Part shown: positions 1 to 11,156 of the stretch, piece after piece
Position numbering within the stretch: position 1 is the stretch's first letter
Layout: every line of letters starts with the position of its first letter
Assembly: GCA_015501075.1 (NCBI GenBank)
Contig: JADNYJ010000001.1
Span: 1,488,001-1,552,000, forward strand
Direction: 5' to 3'
Source: Gymnopilus junonius
Taxonomy: Eukaryota; Basidiomycota; Agaricomycetes; Agaricales; Galerinaceae
DNA: 64,000 nucleotides
Notes under the pieces: generated by a model
The model's input: only the letters and a program-made list of their open reading frames with translations
What the model was told of the DNA's origin: nothing
The model's database searches: none
Made by a program: the position numbers and the translations under genes

Positions 1-74
1 TGATGATATTTTTGAAGATGTGGCTACTGACAGAATATCAATCGGTCCCTCCTGTTGACCAGCAAGGGGACCTT

Positions 75-1171
75 TTAAAAACCCAAGTCTTTCTTCATTT
101 CTTCGCGTTCTTCTTCCGTCATTTCTTGGTAGATGGCGCGGATCCTTGTTCCTCTGGCCGGGAAAACTTTCGGCTTGTCCTTGTCTGGGCAGTTTGGTGC
201 CATATGTCCTTTCTTTTGACAGTGGTAGCAAGTGATGTCTTTAATATCCATCCTTGGTCGTCCACTGCGCCTATTTCTGTCGATATCCATAGCATTTGGG
301 TCTTTTGGCATATCGTTTCTTTGTCCTTGAGCAGTGTATCCTCTGTTGCCACTGTTCCCATTGTTCATAGGAGGGTTCGTCCTCTGCCTATATCCTTGTC
401 CTTGGTTTTGTCCTTGCGTGAGTCGTTTTGACTTTCTGAATTGCTTGTCTAATTCAGCTGCTCTTTTGACCCAGTTTTCGATATTAATCGAACCATCTGC
501 ATTGTTTGCTGGGAGAGGGAATGTTGTTTCCAATTTATCACGAAGGCCTTTGTTCAAGCCTCGTTTGAATTCTTGAAGTCCCGCAATTTCATTATATCCT
601 GAGCGAATGAAATGAGAGCTGAATGCTGTCATATATTCTTCGCATGTCATGTTTCCTTGTTCCAAGACTTTGATGGCTTCTATTGCTTCTTCTTGATTGT
701 TAAACAATCCAAAGTGTTGGGTGAACCTTGTCGTGAATTGTTCCCATGTGGTAAAGGTCTTTCCGGGATGGTAAGCCTGCTTGTGTTCTTGACAGTAATG
801 TGAGTCTTTTGATCTCAGCATCTCTTGTCATGATTTCATCCCTGATTGCATCTGACCAGACGGTGGCTTGTTCCTGTTTTCCTCCACAATTTTTCCAATG
901 GCATAGTAGATTTGATCCTCTAAGTCTGTGATTCATGCCATTTTGAAATATGCCTTGAGTTCCTGGATGAATGCCATGACGCGGTTTGGGTTGCCGTCAT
1001 AGGTTGCCGGTGCTTCAGGTTTGAAGTGTGTCTGTTGGATGTTGCCGTGACCTGGGGTTGACCGATTGTTTGAAGGTGGGTGTTGGTGTTGTGTTGTACA
1101 GTGACGAGATTGGCAAGTTGGGTGATTAATGCTGTTCCCATGTCAATAAGGCCAGTGATTAGGGCCTCCAT
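75..1171 (-). pseudogene. retrotransposon gag, frameshifted
   Basis: Gag would form the virus-like particle and bind element RNA. The N-terminal part opens with ATG at 1171. Typical gag sequence (KPEAPATYDGNPNRVMAFI) follows in another frame around 1020-950. The capsid region (TWEQFTTRFTQHFGL) and a C-terminal zinc knuckle, CYHCQKKGHMAPNC (C-X2-C-X4-H-X4-C), lie in a third frame at 821-75, ending in MTEEEREEMKKDLGF just before a stop. At least two frame changes, plus in-frame stops near 940 and 830, separate these parts, so the gene cannot make one protein. The uninterrupted C-terminal 248 codons suggest fairly recent decay. Confidence 0.8.
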
Positions 1172-1322
1172 TGTGAATGAGTAACCAGTCGTGAATGATC
1201 AGCAGTATTGGTTATGAGAAAGAGTTTGTGGTGAAGGGATGGGTGGGGTTCAGAAGTAGTCAAGAGCACTAGCGTAATGCTTGTGGTCAAGAGTGGTTCT
1301 GAGAGGGGGAAGCTTGAACTTA

Positions 1323-1556
1323 TGTCAGAACTAAAGCTAAACCAAGTTCAAGCTGAGGTCTATCTACTACAACCAACCAGTATTTATACTAAGTAGAGGT
1401 GTCCATATTAGTATATACGAGTGTCCATGAGGTTAACATATGGATAGAGCATGGCTACTACAGAGGCTGTGGCATAAGGAAAAGGCATGGATGATCAAAT
1501 GTAGATAAGAAGTGAAACAGGGAAAGAGGAATGAGAGAAAATGAGGATTCATGACA
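1323..1556 (-). repeat. 5' LTR, 234 bp
   Basis: The segment is bounded by the inverted pentamers TGTCA and TGACA, typical of LTR ends. On the minus strand it contains a TATAAATAC box about 160 bp from its start. Its outer edge (1556/1557) coincides exactly with the point where homology to the DUF7918 gene at 11.7 kb stops, which independently fixes this boundary. The inner edge (1323) is chosen only because the terminal pentamer matches. The primer binding site after it was not recognised, and the 3' LTR is outside the window. Confidence 0.7.
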
Positions 1557-2310
1557 TTGTACTTCGTGAATGTCGAGGGAAATTGTGACAAGAGTTTTCC
1601 AATCAGCTCCAATACCTGCAACTGACGTCAAAGAACTTTTGATTAACATAGAGGAAGAAGCAAAAAAAAGCTGTGTAGAACCGACCTGCCGTCCGTGGAA
1701 GGTCCGAGAAAGTCAAAGGAAGACATGAGGTGGGCGAAGTAGCGATGAGGGAAAAAATAGCCGGAGCGTAGCTGCGAGCTCGAAGGACTCGTCCACCAAG
1801 TTGGTATCCGTCCATGGTGACGAAGCCACTACTATCTCGTTGGTGTATAGACGCTGGATGCGATAGGTCACGCCAGCGTATAGCGAACGTCTATAGTAGA
1901 AAATAGGGGAAAATTAGCACCGATAATAATGATCGGGATCGGATTGACGACAAAGACGAAGATGGAAGAAGTATCGATCGCATTCCACATAGTGTGTAGT
2001 GAGTGTGCAATGGTATAAGCCAGGTCAAATTCAAAAAAGTCCGCATACGTGGGTGCACAATGGCCGTTATAAGCTATGCTATGGCGAATGTAAAACACAT
2101 TGACGGGAGACATCGAGTGAAGAAGAAAAAAGTATACTCAGGTTCTCCGCTAATACAACATGTTGCAATCCCTCTTTCTCGTGGAATTTAGGGGCATACT
2201 CCGTATCTTTCTCGTGTTGTCCTCCGAGTCGACCGTTAGTATCTGAGTCCATTTCTCTGCACCATGCCATGCATTTGAAGAGGCTTCGTCCTCTCAGTCG
2301 GTCCTGGAGC
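1557..2310 (-). pseudogene. DUF7918 pseudogene, split by the retrotransposon
   Basis: This is a second copy, in opposite orientation, of the gene at 11692-12869. Shared blocks include the promoter-proximal sequence, exon 1 and its intron, exon 2 (MDGYQLGGRVLRARSYAPA at 1815-1760), the second intron, and exon 3 up to the residues DIHEV. The start codon is lost: the intact gene has GACGATGCC where this copy has GACGAAGCC. Exon 1 carries further changes, and the gene stops where the LTR is inserted, after the equivalent of base 12345. The 3' half would lie beyond the left edge on the far side of the element. Confident as a duplicate and pseudogene; the family name is less certain. Confidence 0.85.
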
Positions 2311-2758
2311 GATGTTCAGGGTTGAGCGATAAAGATGCGTCCCAAAAGAGATAAGTGTTAAAAGAATAAAGAGAACGAAACAGAATAAAGAACAAGGCGC
2401 TCTGCTCGATGTCATTCGACTCGACGGCGCCAGTCAGATCATGTGACAAAGCTAGAAGTGAAAAATTGGAATTACATAATTATAAATCTCTTACTCATTG
2501 ATTCATCCTTGCTTCAACACTTATCAGACATACGAAATCCCATGCAAAATGCGGAATGCTGCAATAGAATGTCTTTTGGACTCTATCACCGACACGCCTG
2601 GCGGAAATTTAAAATCCGCCTTATACTGTTTCCTGTGCTGTCTGGCTGATGTAATAGGTAATATATTATCATTCCTATCGTCGACTTCCGGGCGCCAACA
2701 AGATATATTTGTGGGTCGATCCCACCGAAATATTCCATTACTCATCATGTATATGTAG
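2311..2758. other. intergenic, no gene seen
   Basis: AT-rich spacer between two pseudogenes. Short ORFs here show no family resemblance or exon pattern. Confidence 0.5.
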
Positions 2759-3622
2759 CCTTCGGACTTGACTGAATTGACGGATGAGGAGCTTATCGCT
2801 CGTCTAGCTCGAGTGCCGCGCCTGGAGTCTCAATCGGATTGTCGGGATGCCAATCCTGTCTTACATATCAGTCCCCTCCTTATAGCGAAGGAAGCACAGG
2901 AATATTGTTCCAGTCTTCCTGATTCTCCTGAAGCGAACGCTCTGGACCTCGTTTTCAAGGACACAACTATCCCAGTGCCTCGCGTCCACCGTGTTGTGGA
3001 AGGAAAGCGTCGCTTCATTATCATGGACTACATCCCAGGCTAAACTCTTTCCGATGCTTGGCCGACGCTCTCGATATGGAAGAAGCTCTGGGTCGCTTTT
3101 ACCTTGCGCCATTATGTCTGTCAGCTTCGCAGCGTAAACCCACCCCCAGGAGCGCCGCCAGGCCCAGTCACCAAAAGCGGCCCACGAGAGTGTGAATGCC
3201 CTCCGATTTTTGGTCCTGTTCGTAGTGCCCGAGGGCCATTCACTGCGTACTCGGACCTAGCCGCATATTTCAACAGTCGGTGGAAGATCACGATGGATAC
3301 CTCAGGTGTCCCTGAAGATCATCCGAAGAGGAAGGAACAGTTTGACGATTCGCAACCGCTTGTCCTTACACACCTAGATCTTAGTCCTTCGAATATCATT
3401 CTAGGAAATGATGGTCGGTTGTGGCTCATCGATTGGGCATGGGCTGGTTTTTATCCACCTTGGTTTGAATATGTTGCTATGAAGGATCAATCCCGAAACG
3501 AGAACGTGGTTGGATTTGAAGACATGTCATGGGAGGCCTTTGTTCCTTTCATCTGTGGACCGTATTTTAAACAAGAGGCTTGGCTGCGGGAGGTGGCGCA
3601 AATACTGTGTTACGTCAAATGA
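2759..3622 (+). pseudogene. APH-like (aminoglycoside phosphotransferase fold) kinase, nonsense-mutated
   Basis: The frame from 2768 to 3622 encodes the fungal APH/choline-kinase-like family, which transfers phosphate to small molecules; the substrate here is unknown. Visible features are the N-terminal ELTDEELIARL, the hinge FIIMDYIPG, the CECPPIFGPVRSARGPFTAY segment, the catalytic loop THLDLSPSNIIL (D and N present), and the metal-binding IDWAWAGFYPPWFEY. Two lesions are plain. An in-frame TAA at 3041-3043 sits in YIPG-stop-TLSDAW, where relatives have Gln, so CAA changed to TAA. No in-frame ATG exists after the upstream stop at 2756; the likely start codon at 2768 reads TTG. Otherwise the frame is intact and without introns, so the loss is recent, or this is a processed copy. 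Confidence 0.85.
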
Positions 3623-3940
3623 AGTGTTGCAGGATAAATACGTTGGTGGTAAAACAGCTGCATTTTACTTGCGTAACTTGTCCGGCAATATCGCTACTTG
3701 TGTCGTCTTTTTTGGGGTTTCTGTTCATCTGAACCGGACTGTGTTTTTCTGGATATCTGGACCTTTTGAATCTCAGCTTCTGGTAGATTGCTCTGGAAGA
3801 GATTTGTGATCGTGAGGTAATTGTGATGTTACAGGAGCTGATTTTATGTGCTGAAACTAAGTCTATGTACATTCCTTTGTCCCTTTGTTACTTTGACAAG
3901 CATTATCTTAATCAAAGGCAGCACCTGTTTCATCTGGTAT

Positions 3941-4600
3941 CTAACACAACGGACGGCCCCTTACCTCCTCGACTGCTTGACGAAATCTTGTTACGGAATC
4001 CCTTGGAATAACCCCCTCGTCCTCCAATTCTTCAATGAGTCTAGCTGTCCACGTCCGGCAACCAGTTCCTTGCGCGTTATAACGAAAGACGTTAAGTCGG
4101 CGTTGGCGCACAAGATTGGCAACATCATTCGATGTGTAGTCTTTCAGCACTTGAAATTCTAAATTTTTGGTTGCGTTATGCGACGCAATGTAGCCCCGTG
4201 TATAGAAGCTGCGTAAAATTTATTAGATATCCATGGATAATTGCAGAGAGCTGACATACTCGATTTCAACGTAGGGCCCTTGATTCTCCACGTTTGCCGT
4301 GTCGAATATTGTGGACTCTGATCCGGAATCGGTATTGTACCCTCCGCTCAAACGCCTTGCAAGTTGTTAGCAAATACTGTGTAGTCGAGCCTGGAGCAAA
4401 ATCCGAATGCACCAGTGTATCTTCTTGGCTTTGGAGTCGGGCGCAAATTTTTGTGAAACCTTTAGCGCTGATACGACAAAAACTTCGATATTCCTGTTTT
4501 GATATTTTGTCCCCCATTTTTCTTTGTTGATGGGCATAGGCGCCGCATGCGAGGGTATGCAAAATGAAATGATGCATTGTAGGTAAGCGGACGCCACGGC
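3941..4600 (-). pseudogene. DUF7770-like gene fragment
   Basis: The minus strand at 4150-3941 reads LKDYTSNDVANLVRQ, then a stretch with FRYNAQGTGCRTWTARLIEE, then EDEGVIPRDSV. This matches my memory of the C-terminal half of the basidiomycete DUF7770 family (variable Arg-rich region, YRF/YRY, GxGCRxW, LEDEGV). Upstream, IHWCIRILL at about 4420 resembles the family's NHW-containing strand but is in a different frame, with stops between. No function is known for this domain. The upstream part may be an unresolved set of exons, or decayed. The family call is tentative. Confidence 0.4.
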
Positions 4601-5239
4601 AATCAGAAGTTTATGTTACCATTCTCGTTGATATCGAAGGTATAACAAAATTTTTCTTCTTGAAACAACGCCTTGGTAGGATCAGTAGTAGTGCCCAAAT
4701 ATCTTCCGCCGGAGGATGCAAATGACAAGGCGGCCTCAGAACGTTGTGGCGTGTTTGTTGTACATATTTTTTCCTACATACAAGGTGTTTTCGCCTTTGC
4801 AACGCCTTCTGCATATATTAATGTTGCTGATCCTCTCTATCTGATACAGTTTTTTAACTGCCAGTCAGCCCTAGGAATTGTAGCGAACAACAATTTTTCT
4901 GTCCCACGATTTCTCATAAATGAAATGTTGGTTGGCGTTCATTCCAATCTTCGCAAGGCACTACCCATTTATCAAAGGTAACATCTTCCTGGTCATACAG
5001 AAGTGGTAAGGCCCCCTAGCTGCTTAAAGCCTGCTTTTGGGACAGAGGGGCCACACATCCTGATCAAGCTCACTGGTAATTCACACATTCGTCATGAATA
5101 TGAAATTTTCAAAAAATATACTGTATCATGCTGATTTCGTAAGACAATCAGAACGCCGCACACTCCTTCCTAAATTGTCGAGAGAAGAAATTCCAAAACC
5201 GTCATGACGCATATCAATGACACGATCAAATTACTGCAT
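4601..5239. other. intergenic, one unrecognised ORF
   Basis: A 102-codon plus-strand ORF at 4673-4981 has no recognisable motif and no matching splice pattern. I treat it as chance. Nothing else is seen. Confidence 0.4.
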
Positions 5240-5539
5240 TTAGTCGGTGTTCCTGCAGCAGAGAACCTTGTAGCCTGTCCAGCAGCAAGCGCCGTCGCCG
5301 CAGGAGCCGCGATCCTCCTCGGAGTAGCCTCGGGGACAGGAACCAGCGCAGAAGGGGGCGGTGCCGTCCCAGTAGCAGCCGGGAGGAGCCGGTCCGTCCT
5401 CCTGGACCTGATGGCCGGCCGGGCTGTTGGTCAAGAGGTAGTTGAGAGCGGCGCTGCTCTGGTCGGTGTTGTTGGTATTGGCCACGGCGGCGGCGGCGAC
5501 GCTGACGAAGGCGGCAGCAAATGCGAAGAAAGTCTTCAT
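5240..5539 (-). CDS. small secreted 8-Cys protein
   Basis: The single coding exon gives 99 residues. The first 18 or so (MKTFFAFAAAFVSVAAAAV) are a clear secretion signal. The mature part has a short acidic/Asn-rich spacer, then a compact domain with eight cysteines spaced C-X8-C-X3-C-X11-C-X4-CC-X7-CC. It contains the phrases YWDGTAPFC, SCGDGACCWTGYK and LCC, which I remember from uncharacterised secreted proteins of fungi and other eukaryotes. The spacing suggests four disulfides. A 146 bp intron sits in the 5' UTR (5546-5691, GTAAGC to CCAG), with a TATA box upstream. A frameshifted paralog lies 1.1 kb away in the same orientation. The function is unknown; an effector or defence role would be a guess. 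Confidence 0.85.
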   Translation of the reverse strand: MKTFFAFAAAFVSVAAAAVANTNNTDQSSAALNYLLTNSPAGHQVQEDGPAPPGCYWDGTAPFCAGSCPRGYSEEDRGSCGDGACCWTGYKVLCCRNTD

Positions 5540-5545
5540 ATTGAC

Positions 5546-5691
5546 CTGGAAAAATCAGATTAGTTCTATAATGACCAACGTCACACAAATCCCACGAAAC
5601 GGACTCGAATAACGTTGCTTGTGTGCAGATAAACTATAAAGCGTATTTTCAATGTGTCAGACGACGTTGAGAAGTAGTTGAGATTGCTTAC
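5546..5691 (-). other. 5' UTR intron of the secreted 8-Cys gene
   Basis: On the minus strand GTAAGC opens and TTTTTCCAG closes this intron, ending six bases before the ATG. The paralog at 6.65 kb has an intron in the same place (6999-7049), so the exon layout predates the duplication. Confidence 0.65.
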
Positions 5692-5742
5692 GAGTGCTAG
5701 AGAGGTTGCTCTGACTGAAGAACTGGGGAGGGACTGCACCAG

Positions 5743-5751
5743 TATTTATAC
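5743..5751 (-). promoter_or_regulatory. TATA box of the secreted 8-Cys gene
   Basis: TATAAATA on the minus strand, about 50 bp upstream of the 5' UTR intron donor. The paralog has TATAAAAG at about 7098-7107 in the same relative place. Confidence 0.55.
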
Positions 5752-6647
5752 CTTTTGGAAACGGCTATTTGTTCCAGTTACCGGACGATGGTCCATTTTT
5801 TAGTTGCAGGGGCGCTATACCTTCGATGGTGAACTCCACTTTTGGAAAGGAGGCGAATTTTCATAACGTCAATGCCCCACAACTTCTATGAGGGCCTTCG
5901 AAGGTAGAACGGTCATGGCATCCTATACGACCTTCTGAAAAAGAATTAGCCTAGCTAAGCAAAATTAAGAGCAGGGACCACTTTGGAGGAGCTAACGCCA
6001 ATCATGGGGTTTAATCCCGGCGGAAGATACGACCGTGATGTATCAATCCAACCCAATGAGGTCGCAATGCTCAAGCCCTTATACTGTTATTCGGTTTGCA
6101 TACGCAAAACGTCCCTTGTGATCTACTCCGACTCTAAAGTAAAAGCTCTTCGGAAAAAGAAGCGTATTTTAGAGGGGTAGATTAATGCTTCTGTGGACCG
6201 AACAAGCAGCGTAAGGTTTAATCTTTTGCGAATGTCCGATGCAACAACGAAAGACCGACTTTTGTGCTCAGCCACATGGCTCAAAGACCTTGAAATTTGT
6301 TCCAAGCTTAAAACAACGTCGTATATAGAAAATGAGTGTAGGGTGTTCACCGTGATATCCAGCGTCATGTAAGGGTGGATGGATTGGTATATTCATGAGC
6401 AAAAGAAAGCGAAAATTCATGAGACTTGACTGATATGTAGCTCTACTTACTTATCCAATGATTCAATCTTTCAACACAAAATAATCATCCTCAGCGTAAT
6501 CAATTCATCGCAAAAACCATTGAATTTCATTGTCAAAAATATTTTCCGTCAAATCGCAGTTGCTTATAATTCCTATTTTAAAGTCGCGACATGCCCCCCG
6601 CTCCTCAAACGAGCAAATCCCGACATTTCTTGAGTACCTGTTCTTGT

Positions 6648-6970
6648 TCAGTTCTCGCCCGAGGGAGGGGTCTTGCAGCAGAGGAATTTGTAACCGGTCC
6701 AGCAGCAGGCGCCATCGCCGCAGGAGCCGCGGCCTTCCTCAGTGTAGCCAGTTGGGCAGGAGCCGGCGCAGAAGGGCGCGGTGCCGTCCCAGTAGCAGCC
6801 AGGGGGGCGGGTCCGTCTCCTCAACCTGGTGGCCGGCAGGACTGTGGTCAATAAGTATTTCAGGGCAGCGCTCTGGTCGGTTTGCTGGTTGGCGACGGCC
6901 TTGGTGTCTTCAGCCGGGCGGCGAAGGAGACGGTGGCAAGAACGGCAGCGATGACGACGAAGAACTTCAT
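6648..6970 (-). pseudogene. frameshifted paralog of the secreted 8-Cys protein
   Basis: ATG at 6970 opens a signal peptide (MKFFVVIAAVLATVSFAA). The frame is then lost by one base near 6914-6921. One added C would restore the acidic spacer and the complete domain with all eight cysteines (PPGCYWDGTAPFC, CGDGACCWTGYK, CCK). Relative to the intact gene the spacer also has compensating small deletions. The TATA box and the 51 bp 5' UTR intron (6999-7049) are preserved. Either the gene has just died or the base is a sequencing error. The domain frame is otherwise clean, which favours a very recent event. Confidence 0.75.
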
Positions 6971-7049
6971 TTGATTTAGAGGTTGGTGCTTTGAACGTCT
7001 GAAACAGACTTAGCATGAGTTTATTTTCGAGTAGTCTGAAGATGCTTAC

Positions 7050-9640
7050 AGAACTAGATGAGCTATCTGGTTGGTGAAATCGAGCAACAGAGGCATGGCT
7101 TTTATACCGTTTCAGAGGTTTAGTGAACTTGTTAACTTCGAGTTACAGTAAGGCCACCATCGTTCTGTCAACGAAGGTGGCGTTAGGCCAAACTACACGG
7201 GAATGAGGAATTCCCAGGAAGGTTAGAATGTCGGTGATGGCTAATACCCACCGCGCTTCTTAGGCTTCTGAGCCTCGAGATGAAATTCAAATTGATTTCA
7301 AAATCCGAATTCTATTCCTAGCACAGCCGAATTTGCTTATGACGAGTAAAATAATGGGATCCATTCTTCCGCAACAGAGGTCGTTGAAGTAGGGGCAAGC
7401 GCAAAAATTTTAACCTAGCAGAGAATAGCAGTGAGCCCCCTAATGAAATATGAACGGCGGAATACCAGCCTACATATATTCGACTATGCATTATTTTCAA
7501 CGTTCTCGACAAGTCCTGGACCGTCCAATCTGCGCTCCTGGTTTGCTCATTCTAATTCAGGTTAGGTGCTGAGTTCGTCTAGTTCATTCTTTCATTTCCA
7601 GCTGAAGTTCATCACGATGTAACATAGATTATACCTTCCTCCAGATGACTGTTGTCCTCCTCGGATCCCCAACAATGCCTTCGCGAGTCTAATAAGACGA
7701 TAGTAACGTCAAAGAGCACTTTTCATGCAGTAGAAGCTTCCGTTATTCGCCACTCACGCAAACTACCTTGACAAAAAAGAAAGAAGATTGCATCCAACCA
7801 AAACTTGAACTTGGAGAAATGAGCCAAATTCTTTATGAAAAAATACAAAAAAGAAACGCACAGTGAATCTATTTCTACTTCTTTTCGTCCTGCAACAAAG
7901 GCGATGTGGGACAGAACGAGGTCAGGTGAGCTAATAGACAGGCTTTTGCTTCCTTCCAAGATCTGAATGGAAGCCTGCCAATGAAAAAAAATGAACGGCG
8001 ACCTCATGCAACTTCACAGCGTCTGGTAAAAGCCGACCAGGGCATAAGAACAACGCATAACCTATCCAATGCCTGTGGGTCTAGAAGGGCATCCCTGACG
8101 AGAAAGGCGGCGGCAAAGTGTCAATTCTCAAGTTCGAAACGGCAAAAAGGATGCGTCTCGAGTGTAACAGAGTAGGGAAAGGCACATGACTATGGCTGTC
8201 GCAAAGAAGATTATTATTAGGAAACGATGGCCGGTGGCCACCTTAAGTTAAATGCGTTGGAATCCGAGTCGAAAATGCAGGAAGGACCAGAAGATTTCCT
8301 ATGGAAGTTTTAAGGGCGGCGAACCATTCCAATGCCGTCGTGGTGCCTAATTCCCCATAGTGCTTCTATGAGTCGTGACTCAACATTCAAATTGATTTTC
8401 AATTGTCGATTAAGCAGTGTTCCCAACGTAAGAAATAAATGGATCCCTGTACGCCCCACAGCAATAATCTGGGGTAGAAAAGCTACCTTAATAATTTAGC
8501 TCGGACAGAAGTACGAAGGAATTGCGAAGGCTCACATAAAATCTTCCATTACATCTTGAATTTTCGATCCCACACCTTTAGTAGAACGCACGTTCTTTAT
8601 TTTCCGTTTCGCAAGTACCAGTAGGGCATCAGGGCCATGATTCCCTGGCACGTTATTACACATAGCACTGTTTGGTTCTATCCATTACATTCGTTGCGAT
8701 GACCTAACAGCGTTTAGTGTTTAATTCGTTGGTGTCAAATTGAACTAAGCCACAAAATCCATCTTCACGTCTGTTCTGCTGGAATCCTGAGGTTTACGAG
8801 TAACGTTTATTTAGATCGAGAATAAGGTCGGAATGTCATAGAATGCCCGAACAACCATCCGTTATTCAAGCATAATGAACAAATAGGCTGTAATAATCCG
8901 CCGAGTCCTCGGTTTACAACGTAAAGAACGTCTGCACCACGTTGGAAGAGAATCAGTGGCCACTAAAGACCTTCTGGTCTGCAACGTCGGGTGACTCCTT
9001 GGTCCTATTGACAGGTGAGGCAAAGACATGGGGTCCTTTGCTTTTTCTGCGGTGATAGTTCATAGACAAACGAAGGAGCATCTGATAAGTTTGTTACTCC
9101 ATTAAAAGGCCTGAATGGAAGCCTTGAATTGGGTAGCGGGATCTGAACGACACGGCCGTGCAGAAGCAGAGAGGCCAGAATCCAGGAAAAAGACCAGGCG
9201 GTCAGGTGAGATGGTTGAAGAGCTTACTGCCCAATGACAAGGGCCTAAATGGAAGGTTGCCACCGAACAGAATCTCTACCTTGCCGAAGCAAACCAAGGT
9301 GCGTAACAGCATCGACCCCAATCATGGTCGGTCTAAAATGGTCCGAGCATAACACGTTCCTACTGCACTACTTTCCACAGTACAAATGAGCCGGAGTTAA
9401 TGTGGTGAGTGACATAATGCGAGAAAGATGTATCGAACAGCGAAGGAAGATGCCGCAGGCAAAGTCATCTTAGGTTGCTTCTGAAACGGAAAAGAGCGTG
9501 CAAAGCTGGCATGCGGGATGATACAGAAACGAATTCAGGGAGCCGCAATCTCAGGAGAGAAGACAAGGCAGGAAACACAGTTCCGTAGAGATTCTCGCCG
9601 TGGCAAGTTTCGAGGTGGAGGTTGAAGTGAAGGAGTGATA
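7050..9640. other. gene-free stretch with diverged internal repeats
   Basis: No convincing gene is seen. Fragments recur at about 1.1 kb spacing. One block with ATTCAAATTGATTTTCAA-like sequence followed by ATGGATCC occurs near 7285 and 8390. Another, 'gtcaggtgag ... ctgaatggaagcc', occurs near 7925-7975, 9012-9118 and 9202-9262. They may be remnants of further tandem copies of the secreted-protein locus flanks, now too diverged to code. Confidence 0.4.
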
Positions 9641-9849
9641 AGATAAGCAGGAAAAATTAGTATATCTATCACGTGCTATTTAGTGATTTCTCAGATTGAC
9701 ACCATCGACTCGGACTGCCCCCGAACTCTCTCTGAAAACCAAATTCAAAATGTCTGCTTTCTCATCACATTTACATCACCGGGGCTATTGTCAGTCTTCA
9801 CAAATCTTCACAAACCCCTGACATTGCACACGCAAAAAATCCCTAGTCG

Positions 9850-10784
9850 ATGGCTTCAGCACCTCAAGGCGTTCTCGACCTTCCAAAACCACTGCAGCTT
9901 CCTCTGAACGCCTCAGATCTATCCAAAATCAACACCCATCTTTCTTCGTTGAGCCCTCAAGAGATCTTACAATGGGGAACTGAATATCTGCCAAACTTAT
10001 ACCAGACAACTGCTTTCGGCCTTACTGGACTCGTGGCGATTGACATGCTCTCGAAAATCACGAAATCCCCACCTCCCTTAATCTTTTTGGATACTTTATA
10101 CCATTTTCCTGAGACGTATGAGCTGGTTGAGGAGGTTAAGGAGAGATACGGTCTGCCTGTGCACGTTTTCAAGCCTGAGGGGTGCGAATCCGTCCAAGAT
10201 TTTGAGAGGATACATGGTGACAGATACTGGGAAACGAATGAGGCGGATTACGATTTCTCAGTCAAGGTATGTTGTCTCTATTTATTCTAAATATTCATAT
10301 TCTGATCTAAAACGTAGGTTGAACCAGCGCGGAGAGCGTATGAACAATTCAACGTCCAGTCCGTTATAACAGGAAGAAGAGCTTCTCAAGGCGGTGCTCG
10401 TGCATCTCTTCAACCACTTGAGGTCGATGTCACTGGCCTTTTGAAGCTCAATCCTCTCTTTGCGTGGAATTTTGCCTTGGTAGAATGGTATATCAAAGAG
10501 AACAACGTCCCACGAAACAAGCTATTGGATCAGGGGTATCGCAGTGTCGGTGATTGGCACAGCACTTCAAAAGTCGAGGAGGGTCAGGACGAGAGAGCAG
10601 GACGGTGGGCAGGAAAAGAGAAGACGGAGTGTGGGCTACACGAAGATTACTTCAAGATGAAAGCTCAAGCTAAGGCGAAGGCTGCGACACCTGAGTCAGC
10701 TACAAGTTGTAAGTTAGTTTAACCTTTCAGCAATTAGGTATATCTGACATGAACTTCAATAATGCAGTGGCAGTCAATGCTTAA
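9850..10784 (+). CDS. MET16: phosphoadenylyl-sulfate (PAPS) reductase
   Basis: The enzyme reduces PAPS to sulfite using thioredoxin, in sulfate assimilation to cysteine and methionine. Exons are 9850-10266, 10318-10708 and a 17 bp last exon at 10768-10784, giving 274 residues, normal for fungal PAPS reductase. Visible motifs are the nucleotide loop GLTGLVAIDM, LDTLYHFPETYEL, ITGRRASQGGAR, the segment NVPRNKLLDQGYRSVGDWH, and the catalytic-cysteine motif ECGLHEDYF. The strong donor GTAAGT at 10709 supports the short last exon; reading through instead ends the protein at 10722. The product is cytosolic. It ends about 370 bp from the convergent OST4 gene. Confidence 0.95.
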
Positions 10785-11156
10785 TTATGAAGGACATGTA
10801 CAGTTAAGGCATCGACGTTACCCTTAATAAACGAGTATTGCCTCACGAAGATTGAAAGTCGCGGCTTGTGCAAGCGCCACTGGAGTTCGATTATTGAGTG
10901 GCATGAAAGACAGGACGACATCGCAGGAAGTTGTGGCACAGGACAGGCGCGCTGCTTTTTGCTCCAATTCCTAGGGCTCACTGGCAGATAGAAGATATCA
11001 AAAAATAATCAATATTGCGATAGGTATTCTCCGACCAGTGATATTACATATTGCCGCCTGGAGAAGCCCTTTGTCAATCAGTCAATATGCGAACGAACGC
11101 ACTAGACTCACCGACACATATCGAACCGCTTTACAACTGCCGCAGCATCAGCTCCT
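10785..11156. other. intergenic between convergent genes
   Basis: 3' flanks of PAPS reductase and OST4. No gene or repeat seen. Confidence 0.6.

Larger units (their letters stand above)
1..1556 (-). mobile_element. 5' end of a Ty3/gypsy LTR retrotransposon
   Basis: This is the 5' end of a retrotransposon read on the minus strand: an LTR at 1323-1556, a short leader, then a gag gene running toward the left window edge. The protease, reverse transcriptase, RNase H and integrase genes would lie beyond the left edge and cannot be seen. The element is inserted in a DUF7918 pseudogene whose homology resumes at 1557. The copy is probably dead, because gag contains frameshifts and stop codons. The family call rests on the CCHC knuckle and the retrotransposon gag pattern; Ty3/gypsy rather than Ty1/copia is an inference. 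Confidence 0.75.

Noticed and set aside
3..431. 142-codon plus-strand ORF
   Set aside because: Antisense to the gag gene with its zinc knuckle; no features of its own.
5204..5563. 119-codon plus-strand ORF, Ala/Gly-rich
   Set aside because: Antisense shadow of the GC-rich secreted 8-Cys gene.
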